Shown one piece after another: positions 1 to 5,637 of a stretch of DNA of 6,661 bases; within the stretch, counting starts at the first letter, position 1, and every line of letters begins with the position of its first letter. The position numbers were made by a program, and so were the translations under genes. This stretch comes from Coxiellaceae bacterium (GTDB lineage: Bacteria > Pseudomonadota > Gammaproteobacteria > Coxiellales > Coxiellaceae): NCBI GenBank assembly GCA_014238325.1, contig JABABH010000242.1, positions 1-6,661 of the forward strand, given 5' to 3'. The notes beneath the pieces are model-generated. The model was not told the DNA's origin, searched no databases, and worked only from the letters and a program-made list of their open reading frames with translations.

Positions 1-1104
1 AAAAAAACTAATATCGGAAAATCCAGCTTAATCATAAAAAGCGGCGTCACCTCTCGCCCTTACCGAGGTACTCCCGTACATACCACGATTCGCTTATCGA
101 CTACCGATATCGATGCATTACGCACCGCCATACCTCATATCAACCTGATACTCTCCTCTTATCATAGTCATCAAATGCTGAGTTATCGGCGTAAAAAAAT
201 AACGACCCCCGTCATGGCGACAGACCCAAGCTACACCATGGTTCATCATTTAACGATACAACCGGGGGGGCGCTTTATTAATATACTCGATGAGTATCGT
301 GGTCGTCACCATATTGTCCTCGGCTATACCTTAGCAAAACAATTATTTACAGCGACGACCCCACCCCTTGGAAAAACCATAACCATCGGTGGGATAGCCT
401 TTCAAGTCATTGGCATCACTCAAAAAAATCAAACGAGTGGCACACATTTTTCTCGACTATCCTCGTCTGCCTGGATACCTAGAAGTACTTATGAACGCCT
501 TGCCCCGCAGGCGCACCTATCCAGCATCACGATTGTTCCCGATGCGATTCAGGATATCAAACGCATTAAACATGAGATACCTCTTGTACTGGCCGGGAGA
601 CATCACTTTAATCCTGATGACCCCGCCGCTCTTCGTATCATAGACAAAAATGAAAGACTGAAGACACGTCTTGCCATACTCTTAGGTATGCAGATTCTGC
701 TCGGTGTGATGGGCATCATTACTCTGCTGATGGCCAGCATCAGCGTCTCGAATGTCATGTATACGGCTATACATGCCGCTACTCCCGTGATCGGCATCAA
801 AATAGCGATAGGAGCTCAACGATATCATATTATTCTACATTATCTATTCGAAGGTCTGCTGATCACTATTGCGGGCGGCCTGCTGGGGATGCTGATGGCA
901 TGGATATTAACAACAGGTTATAACCACTTCCCCTTCCATCCCATTCGACATATGGGGGCTTTAGGCCGCATCCATGCTGAATTATCACCACTGATTTTAT
1001 GCATCGATAGCTTGATATTAGGCATAGTCGGATTTTTAGCGGCTCTTTTCCCAGCCAGGAAAGCCGCTTCCATTGACCCCGTGGAGGCCTTAAGACATGA
1101 TTAA
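1..1104 (+). CDS. MacB-type ABC transporter permease (5'-truncated by window edge)
   Basis: The reading frame is open from base 1 to the TAA at 1102-1104 and gives 367 residues, so the start lies upstream; the ATG at 175 is internal. Residues 1 to about 205 look like the periplasmic core (MacB_PCD) domain, with a typical start after the lost first membrane helix and a later segment GKTITIGGIAFQVIG. Three membrane helices follow at about 224-248, 280-304 and 329-351, forming an FtsX-type domain. The sequence IGIKIAIGAQ between helices 2 and 3 matches the usual EIGIRKALGA coupling segment, and the end FPARKAASIDPVEALRHD is the classic MacB/LolC-family C-terminus. Family members are about 400 residues, so roughly 50 residues including helix 1 are missing. 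The permease works as a dimer in the inner membrane, using ATP hydrolysis to drive periplasmic export with an adaptor and a TolC-like channel. The ATPase gene overlaps its end. The substrate cannot be told from sequence. Confidence 0.93.
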   Translation, partial: KKTNIGKSSLIIKSGVTSRPYRGTPVHTTIRLSTTDIDALRTAIPHINLILSSYHSHQMLSYRRKKITTPVMATDPSYTMVHHLTIQPGGRFINILDEYRGRHHIVLGYTLAKQLFTATTPPLGKTITIGGIAFQVIGITQKNQTSGTHFSRLSSSAWIPRSTYERLAPQAHLSSITIVPDAIQDIKRIKHEIPLVLAGRHHFNPDDPAALRIIDKNERLKTRLAILLGMQILLGVMGIITLLMASISVSNVMYTAIHAATPVIGIKIAIGAQRYHIILHYLFEGLLITIAGGLLGMLMAWILTTGYNHFPFHPIRHMGALGRIHAELSPLILCIDSLILGIVGFLAALFPARKAASIDPVEALRHD

Positions 1105-1777
1105 CTCAACCCCTTTGATCCATTTAAAAAATATTGCGAAATACTATACCATGGGCACAGAAACGATCTCTGCGCTCACCGATATTAATACGACAATTGA
1201 TGCTGGCGAATATATTGCTATATTAGGCCCTTCTGGTTCTGGAAAATCGACGTTGATGAATATTCTAGGCTGCTTAGACAGCCCCTCAGACGGCCAATAT
1301 TATTTACAAGGCAAAGATGTCAGCCATTTATCTCGCAATGAAAAAGCCAAGATCCGCAACCAAACCATAGGATTTATTTTCCAAACTTTTAATCTATTGT
1401 CCTATGGTCATGCATTGGATAACGTCGCCCTACCCCTACTCTATCGTGGTGGTATCAGCACAAAAGAACGTCATGCACGTGCTAAACAGGTACTCACAGA
1501 AGTCGGCCTCGGTCATCGTATCCATCATCATCCCAATGAATTATCGGGCGGACAACGACAACGCGTCGCTATTGCTCGTGCACTGGTAACCAACCCAGAT
1601 ATGATTTTGGCGGATGAGCCCACGGGTAATTTAGACACACAAGCCGGTGAAACTGTCATTGAGCTCTTCGAGCAACTCACCGCTCAAGGAAAAACTGTGA
1701 TTATTGTCACGCACGATTTATCATTGGCCAAGCGTACCGACAGAATCTTGGAAATTCGCGACGGTCGGCTTGTATAA
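1097..1777 (+). CDS. MacB/LolD-family ABC transporter ATP-binding protein
   Basis: This is a complete 226-residue nucleotide-binding subunit, the usual length for the LolD/MacB/FtsE group. All catalytic motifs are intact: Walker A GPSGSGKST (44-52), Q-loop Gln96 in FIFQTFNLL, signature LSGGQRQR (149-156), Walker B with Glu174 in MILADEPTGNLD (169-180), and switch His206 in THD. The TGNLD D-loop and the FQTFNLL Q-loop region are hallmarks of the MacB/LolD branch. The ATG at 1097 overlaps the permease stop (ATGATTAA), which implies translational coupling and a shared transcript. The protein should dimerise on the cytoplasmic face of the upstream permease. In E. coli MacB, ATPase and permease are one polypeptide; here they are separate genes, as in many MacB-like systems. 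LolD is an alternative name, but the permease next door looks MacB-like rather than clearly LolC/LolE, so I give no symbol. Confidence 0.95.
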   Translation: MINSTPLIHLKNIAKYYTMGTETISALTDINTTIDAGEYIAILGPSGSGKSTLMNILGCLDSPSDGQYYLQGKDVSHLSRNEKAKIRNQTIGFIFQTFNLLSYGHALDNVALPLLYRGGISTKERHARAKQVLTEVGLGHRIHHHPNELSGGQRQRVAIARALVTNPDMILADEPTGNLDTQAGETVIELFEQLTAQGKTVIIVTHDLSLAKRTDRILEIRDGRLV

Positions 1778-1929
1778 TGCCATCATCTTATATAACCATG
1801 CAAACTATCAACATCAACCGTTCCGCAATATCTATGCTTTTAATTGAAAGTCTTCGATAATATTTCATGCCCGCCATTCCTCAACCATCATCATTCGAAA
1901 AAATTCATTCCATCCATATAAATTATTAT

Positions 1930-1963
1930 CTTTTAATTTTATAATCCATTTCAATATTAAAAG
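1930..1963. repeat. Inverted repeat CTTTTAAT / ATTAAAAG
   Basis: Perfect 8-bp arms at 1930-1937 and 1956-1963 are separated by 18 bases; two further pairs are possible inside after one mismatch. There is no T-run after the second arm, so it is a poor intrinsic terminator. It could be an operator for the gene starting at 2110 or a weak end signal for the ABC operon. In such AT-rich DNA, chance is a real alternative. Confidence 0.35.
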
Positions 1964-2049
1964 GTAAATTATATTATATTATTTTTCATTTAGTTACAGA
2001 TAAAACTGCTCATTAATAAAAATAATTCGAGTGATTGATAGACATAAAC

Positions 2050-2079
2050 TTGTAGTGTATTTTATTTTATAGTTATAAT
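2050..2079 (+). promoter_or_regulatory. Putative sigma70 promoter of the 411-residue protein gene
   Basis: A perfect -10 hexamer TATAAT lies at 2074-2079, preceded by an 18-base spacer and a weak -35 candidate TTGTAG (2050-2055, matching TTG of TTGACA). The predicted transcript start near 2086 leaves a leader of about 24 bases before the ATG at 2110. The match is good but AT-rich DNA gives such matches often. Confidence 0.5.
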
Positions 2080-2109
2080 GATTTTTTTTATGATAATGTG
2101 AGAAAAATT

Positions 2110-3345
2110 ATGGGGCTTCGTCGAACTCTTTCAGACTCATCTGCTAGATTAGAAAACTCATCAAATAAAGAACTAGCCAATACTACACATGATGATTCAG
2201 GCTTCGAAGGATATTCACGTTCTTATTCAGAAAGTAAATTAAAAGACCTATTCAGGTCAAGCGGCGTGGTTGACGCGCCCCTTGCTCAAGGCACCCGTGA
2301 GGGGCAAGAAAGGCCTGATACTTCAGCACTACAAGCAGCTGCTCCGACTTCCGAAACTATCGAAGGGAAACAGATATCCATACCTAATATAGAAAATAAC
2401 GACTTGAGAAAGGAAGATAACGATAATCCATCAAAGATACAACAGCTTGAATTTCAAATAGAAAAACTCATAGAAGAAATAAACACATTAAAGGCACAAG
2501 TAAAAGAATTACACGGATTTAAAATGAAACTACAAGATATATTTACATCTCTGGCCACACAACCAGAAAATAATCTACCAACAACTCCTCTCGCAGTACC
2601 ACCTCCACCTCCACCTCCACCTCCACCATCCAATCCCCCAGCGTGTACTGAAATAACACGTACACCCAAAAAAAACGAACCAGCAAAAGCGCCATCAGCA
2701 GCATCCACTCCAATAGGGCACGATAGCATGCATCAAGAATTACAAGAAAAAATAGCGGCCAGGAATAAAAATAAAGAAACCAAGAATCTTCCACGAAACA
2801 CTACATCGCAATCAGAATCCGAAGCAGGAACACCCGAGGCAGAAGTAAAGGAGTTAGCAAAATTAGATAGTGTGCCTAACTCGCCTAAAATAGAAAATAC
2901 GCCAGCAACAACACCTGCACGACAAGCATCCATCAATTCAGATTCGCCATCAGAAAAAACAACACCGCCGCTTACATCACCTCAAGCATCGCCAACCTAC
3001 CCAGCAAGCGCTCCACAAGATCCACCGCACAAGCGAGAAGCCTTCAAAGGAAATTCGACTATTCCACGATGGCAACGAGATCTCCAGGAAAATAAAAAGT
3101 ACCGGAAAGAAACAGGTACAGGCCAGCAGTATCCTTCCCCACTCCATCTAAAAAAAGACAAAGAGCACGATGAGGAACTGCAAGAGAAGCTCAGAAAACG
3201 ACGCGAACGAAACGAGGAACAACCACCTGAAGCCTCTCACACACTAAGCCCATTACCCTCCCCCAGTATATTTATGAGGGCCAACCCAAAAGAGCAAAGC
3301 AATACTACTTCTGATGATGATAAAACTTCTATGCAGAGTCCCTAA
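2110..3345 (+). CDS. Unrecognised coiled-coil, poly-proline protein; candidate secreted effector (411 aa)
   Basis: I do not recognise a named family. I take the ATG at 2110 because GAGA (2100-2103) lies six bases before it; a GTG at 2098 would add four residues with no clear ribosome site. There is no signal peptide and no membrane helix. In order: a Ser-rich N-terminus (1-43) with DDSGFEGYS at 28-36; a coiled coil at about 110-145 with regular a/d residues L113, I117, L120, I124, L127, V131, L134, L141; ten consecutive prolines at 164-173; then a mostly disordered Pro/Ser/Thr/Lys region carrying three short basic helices with an LQE core (208-224, 320-335, 353-370). The second is preceded by IPRWQRD and the third contains RKRR, a possible nuclear-localisation-type cluster. 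Oligomerising coil plus poly-proline plus basic helices is the layout of actin regulators, but that is inference. Composition and lack of a Sec signal fit a type IV or III secretion substrate acting in a host cell. It has its own promoter and sits 277 bases before a similarly built gene. Confidence 0.85.
   Translation: MGLRRTLSDSSARLENSSNKELANTTHDDSGFEGYSRSYSESKLKDLFRSSGVVDAPLAQGTREGQERPDTSALQAAAPTSETIEGKQISIPNIENNDLRKEDNDNPSKIQQLEFQIEKLIEEINTLKAQVKELHGFKMKLQDIFTSLATQPENNLPTTPLAVPPPPPPPPPPSNPPACTEITRTPKKNEPAKAPSAASTPIGHDSMHQELQEKIAARNKNKETKNLPRNTTSQSESEAGTPEAEVKELAKLDSVPNSPKIENTPATTPARQASINSDSPSEKTTPPLTSPQASPTYPASAPQDPPHKREAFKGNSTIPRWQRDLQENKKYRKETGTGQQYPSPLHLKKDKEHDEELQEKLRKRRERNEEQPPEASHTLSPLPSPSIFMRANPKEQSNTTSDDDKTSMQSP
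2599..2628 (+). repeat. CCACCT hexamer repeat encoding ten prolines
   Basis: Four tandem CCACCT units followed by CCACCA encode Pro164-Pro173 of the 411-residue protein. The unit is six bases, so gain or loss of copies keeps the frame and changes only the proline count. Poly-proline of this length is a ligand type for profilin, WW and SH3 domains in eukaryotes; whether it binds any of them here is unknown. Confidence 0.9.
2731..3219 (+). repeat. Three dispersed basic LQE-core helix repeats (protein level)
   Basis: Within the 411-residue protein, ELQEKIAARNKNKET (210-224), DLQENKKYRKETG (324-336) and ELQEKLRKRRERNEE (356-370) align on [ED]-L-Q-E-[KN] followed by a basic stretch. The first and third also share a His about two to three residues before the Glu-Leu. 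Each is predicted to be a short basic amphipathic helix in otherwise disordered sequence. They look like degenerate copies of one binding motif; the partner is unknown. Confidence 0.55.
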
Positions 3346-3383
3346 AAAAATTTTTTATACGGTATTGAATTTTGAATCTAAAT

Positions 3384-3405
3384 AAAATAGCTTTAGAGGC
3401 TTTTT
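3384..3405 (+). terminator. Weak intrinsic terminator candidate after the 411-residue protein gene
   Basis: AAAA-T-AGC (3384-3391) can pair with GCTTTTT (3399-3405), with one bulged T and a seven-base loop. The descending arm runs into a T-rich stretch (3401-3408, interrupted only by one A). It lies 38 bases after the stop. The stem is short and mostly A-T, so it is at best a weak terminator. Confidence 0.3.
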
Positions 3406-3460
3406 ATTAAGCTCATGCATATAAATATCTTTTACTTTTAAACTATCTAAGATGTTTTTG

Positions 3461-3487
3461 ATTGAGTCATTGAGTCAATGAGTCAAT
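3461..3487. promoter_or_regulatory. Triple TGAGTCA tandem repeat inside a 27-bp imperfect palindrome; possible operator
   Basis: TGAGTCA occurs at 3463-3469, 3471-3477 and 3479-3485, an exact 8-base period. The inner 15 bases TCATTGAGTCAATGA (3467-3481) are a perfect odd-centred palindrome, and the symmetry extends to 3461-3487 with one mismatched pair at 3466/3482. It lies about 135 bases before the ATG at 3623, in non-coding DNA. Symmetric tandem sites of this size suggest binding of dimeric regulators; the regulator is unknown. Confidence 0.5.
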
Positions 3488-3612
3488 GATATTTTATATG
3501 GATTATGATGCTCCGTAAAATTTTATAGGAATTCGAAATAATATCTATGTTTTCATGTATATAACTATTACGTATTTAAACTTACAGGGATTGTTATTTT
3601 TTGTAATATTAC

Positions 3613-3616
3613 GAGG
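3613..3616 (+). promoter_or_regulatory. Ribosome binding site of the 667-residue protein gene
   Basis: GAGG (within ACGAGGTAA) ends six bases before the ATG at 3623. It is the clearest Shine-Dalgarno of the window and fixes the start of the 667-residue protein. Confidence 0.8.
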
Positions 3617-3622
3617 TAACTT

Positions 3623-5626
3623 ATGGCTACTTATCAAGAGGTTCTAACAGCAGCTCAACAAATTTCTGAATACTTGCGCTCACAACGACAAGAACTTGGT
3701 AAACTACACAATTTGCGTGCCGCAGCTGAAACAAACTACTTCAAGGCAAAGCATGCTAGCAACCAAGCTTTCAAAGCCTCTCAACAAGCCAGAAAAAACT
3801 TAGATCAAGCCGATAAAGCGCTTGCAAAAACAAGAAATAATCAAGACCGACAATCACGAGATACAGCAAGAAATGCTCGGGAAACAGCTGTGTCTCACCG
3901 CAACGAAGCGTCCGAGAAATATACATCTTGTGATGCACGCTACGCTCAAGCAGAAAATAAATACACAAACGCTCGTAGCAAATACAATCAAGCAGAGAGT
4001 CTTTTTTTGCAAGAACAGCAAGCAATAAAAGAAAAGGCCTCCATAGAAATCAACACTCACCTTGATCTATTCGAAAATAACTTAGTCAGCATGAAAGCTG
4101 TAGGTATTAGTCTTATAGTCATATCAGCCCTCTTGCTCACTCTCTTAGCCATCGCATTGACTATCAATTTTACTGTTGTTGCCTTTCTCCCAACGATGCC
4201 GCTATGCATCATAGCTGTAACTGCCATTGCTATTGTTACTCCAATATTGATCTGTGGAGTAGCATTATTGAAACAATATATCCAAAACCATATGATCCGA
4301 AACGTTCTCAACGAAAACCACCCAGCACGAAGCGCAGAACCAACGACTGCTTCAGCTTCTGATGAGCAAGACGCAGTCCAAGGTCCTGCTGACGGTGCTA
4401 CAGATACCCAGCAAAATATATCACAGCCAAATCATCAACTACCTGCGAGCCATCCCGCTAGCAAGCAGCCACCACTATCTTCAGACCTCAAAGAGTCTGA
4501 TGACCTCCCACCGCCACCAAAAGATTTGCCGGAAAACTTGGGATATCCAACTGCTGATTCAGCTAACAGGGAATGTGACCTTCCGAAAGCCTCCATAGAA
4601 AATCAAGCTGGGAACGATATACTCCAACCTCCAAGAAAACAAGCCAATGAGCAACCAGAGGCACCATCAAACTTATCCGAAAAACTAACTGCTCAAGAAA
4701 AGATCATAAGCCAGACACTGAAACCAGTAGAAGCGAAAGCTGCATCAAGCTTTTCAAATCATCAAAAACCTGAGGCCAATCTAGTTGATAGCAATCCATC
4801 GCCCAGTTCACAAGGATCATATTCAGGCTCTAAAGATTCTACTGGCTTCCCAGCACCACCCATATGGCTACAAAAACCGGCACCTCAACCTGTTAATTCA
4901 GATAACAAGGCATGGGGCTTTCTTCCAGAAAGAGCCCCCACAGAAAATCAGGCTGGTCACGATATACCCCCATCTCCTCCAATAAAACAAGCCCATGAAC
5001 CACAACCAACTTTTCTAGAACAGATCCAGACAGTCAAGCTAAAATCCACAAAACAGGGCCCAAGCAAAACATCTCCACCTCTGGATCTACACAAGTGTAT
5101 GCTCGAGGCGATAAAAGATAGAAGGCCTGCATATATATCTGAATCTGAATCTGAATCTGAACCTGAACCTGAATTTGAATCTGATTGGGACGACGACACA
5201 ACGCAATTCCCCTCCCCGAAAGCAACTCATCAACCCTGCGGCAAAAAACCAGATTTACCCCCAAAACCAAAATTTCTTCTCTGCTCTGCTTTAGAAGAAG
5301 CAAGCGAAGAATTCAGCTTGCCCAGTGGATGCTCACGCAACTCATCCTTTTGCAATGAATCGGGATATAGTAGTCTAAGTAAGGAGTCTATGGCTAACCT
5401 TTCTCACAGCTCATCTCAAAGTTCCATCAACGGAGGCTCCGTTACCACAAAATGGCAATACTTCCGGATACCACAGAATGCTCCACTACCTGACTGCATT
5501 CCTGACGTGTCGCGGCGACAACCCGGCCTCGTGCGACAGACACCTGGAAACCCACTACCTGACCTTCTGCAATCGACATCATACGATGCTTCACTACCTG
5601 ACCTCGTGTTGTCCCTGACTCGTTAG
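3623..5626 (+). CDS. Unrecognised coiled-coil/membrane-hairpin protein with long disordered tail; candidate secreted effector (667 aa)
   Basis: No named family recognised. The start is fixed by GAGG six bases upstream, and there is no signal peptide. Residues 1-150 are a charged, Ala-rich helical region; from 100 to 128 it shows a strict heptad ladder Y100, Y107, Y114, Y121, F128, each Tyr preceded by Lys or Arg, with Ala at 110, 117 and 124. Two hydrophobic helices follow (about 159-184 and 192-216) with a very short turn, so both ends should face the same side. The remaining 440 residues look disordered: proline-rich DLPPPPK (294-300) and DLPPKPK (544-550), a duplicated ENQAG block (326-343, 441-459), an acidic Ser-Glu repeat (506-520), a Ser-rich stretch with ESGYSSLS (579-586) and three LPD motifs at the end (622-660). 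Coiled coil plus bilobed hydrophobic hairpin plus cytosolic tails is the layout of chlamydial Inc proteins and of some Coxiella vacuole-membrane effectors; I infer a host-membrane-inserted effector. A bacterial inner-membrane scaffold is the alternative. Confidence 0.85.
   Translation: MATYQEVLTAAQQISEYLRSQRQELGKLHNLRAAAETNYFKAKHASNQAFKASQQARKNLDQADKALAKTRNNQDRQSRDTARNARETAVSHRNEASEKYTSCDARYAQAENKYTNARSKYNQAESLFLQEQQAIKEKASIEINTHLDLFENNLVSMKAVGISLIVISALLLTLLAIALTINFTVVAFLPTMPLCIIAVTAIAIVTPILICGVALLKQYIQNHMIRNVLNENHPARSAEPTTASASDEQDAVQGPADGATDTQQNISQPNHQLPASHPASKQPPLSSDLKESDDLPPPPKDLPENLGYPTADSANRECDLPKASIENQAGNDILQPPRKQANEQPEAPSNLSEKLTAQEKIISQTLKPVEAKAASSFSNHQKPEANLVDSNPSPSSQGSYSGSKDSTGFPAPPIWLQKPAPQPVNSDNKAWGFLPERAPTENQAGHDIPPSPPIKQAHEPQPTFLEQIQTVKLKSTKQGPSKTSPPLDLHKCMLEAIKDRRPAYISESESESEPEPEFESDWDDDTTQFPSPKATHQPCGKKPDLPPKPKFLLCSALEEASEEFSLPSGCSRNSSFCNESGYSSLSKESMANLSHSSSQSSINGGSVTTKWQYFRIPQNAPLPDCIPDVSRRQPGLVRQTPGNPLPDLLQSTSYDASLPDLVLSLTR
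4598..4999 (+). repeat. Duplicated ENQAG block in the tail of the 667-residue protein
   Basis: Two copies, at 4598-4651 and 4943-4999, encode ENQAGNDILQPPRKQANE (326-343) and ENQAGHDIPPSPPIKQAHE (441-459). They start exactly 345 bases (115 codons) apart and keep E-N-Q-A-G-x-D-I, then P-P-x-K-Q-A-x-E. DNA identity remains visible (GAAAATCA, GGCT/AGCT, CGATATA, AAACAAGCC), pointing to an ancestral in-frame duplication with later divergence. The sequence between the copies shows no equally clear repeat. Confidence 0.75.
5138..5185 (+). repeat. TCTGAA hexamer repeat encoding an acidic Ser-Glu/Pro-Glu tract
   Basis: Eight hexamer units: TCTGAA four times, CCTGAA twice, TTTGAA and TCTGAT. They encode SESESESEPEPEFESD (506-521) of the 667-residue protein, followed by W-D-D-D. 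Copy changes would keep the frame. Ser followed by acidic residues fits the casein kinase 2 type of phosphorylation site in eukaryotes; use of these sites is inference. Confidence 0.9.
5483..5602 (+). repeat. Three LPD motifs at the extreme C-terminus of the 667-residue protein
   Basis: The DNA word CACTACCTGAC recurs at 5484-5494, 5553-5563 and 5592-5602, always in frame. It encodes PLPDCIPD (621-628), PLPDLLQS (644-651) and SLPDLVLS (657-664), spaced 23 and 13 residues apart and ending three residues before the stop. Conservation of L-P-D followed by hydrophobic residues suggests a reiterated short binding motif or part of a C-terminal secretion signal. Confidence 0.7.
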
Positions 5627-5637
5627 CGACCACATTT

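Larger units (their letters stand above)
1778..2097 (+). other. AT-rich intergenic region between ABC operon and first effector-like gene
   Basis: About 320 bases without a convincing gene on either strand. I see no tRNA-like cloverleaf and no GC-rich terminator right after the ABC operon stop. The region becomes extremely AT-rich after about 1915. It holds an 8-bp inverted repeat (1930-1963), low-complexity ATATT runs (about 1966-1986) and a sigma70-like promoter near its end (2050-2079), both listed separately. Confidence 0.6.
3346..3622 (+). other. AT-rich intergenic region between the two effector-like genes
   Basis: This 277-base gap holds an A7T6 tract immediately after the upstream stop (3344-3356), a weak terminator candidate (3384-3405), a triple TGAGTCA repeat/palindrome (3461-3487) and the ribosome site of the next gene. 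No small gene with a credible ribosome site was seen. A TATAAC at 3560-3565 is a possible -10 element, but no matching -35 was found. Confidence 0.6.

Noticed and set aside
175..1104. A 309-residue permease starting at the ATG at 175
   Set aside because: The frame stays open to base 1 and the extra residues fit the start of the periplasmic core domain, so this ATG is internal and the true start is outside the window.
1837..1850. CTTTTAATTGAAAG hairpin as terminator of the ABC operon
   Set aside because: The stem is only four to five A-T-rich pairs and no T-run follows.
1915..1990. PmrA-type regulator box (paired TTAAT repeats, as upstream of some Legionella and Coxiella effector genes)
   Set aside because: TTTAAT and TATAAT occur, but not as two copies of the full box at the proper spacing; in DNA this AT-rich the partial match carries no weight.
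2098..2100. GTG start for the 411-residue protein
   Set aside because: The ATG at 2110 has GAGA at a good distance, and the GTG lies in T-rich sequence with no ribosome site.
2454..2936. Minus-strand open frames opposite the poly-proline region, one with a long glycine run
   Set aside because: They are antisense shadows of the CCACCT repeat and of the proline-rich coding frame; they lack ribosome sites and their residue content is dictated by the + strand gene.
3461..3487. A CRISPR array or a eukaryotic AP-1 site
   Set aside because: The repeat unit is only 8 bases with no spacers, so it is not CRISPR. The TGAGTCA identity with the AP-1 consensus is most likely coincidence in bacterial non-coding DNA.
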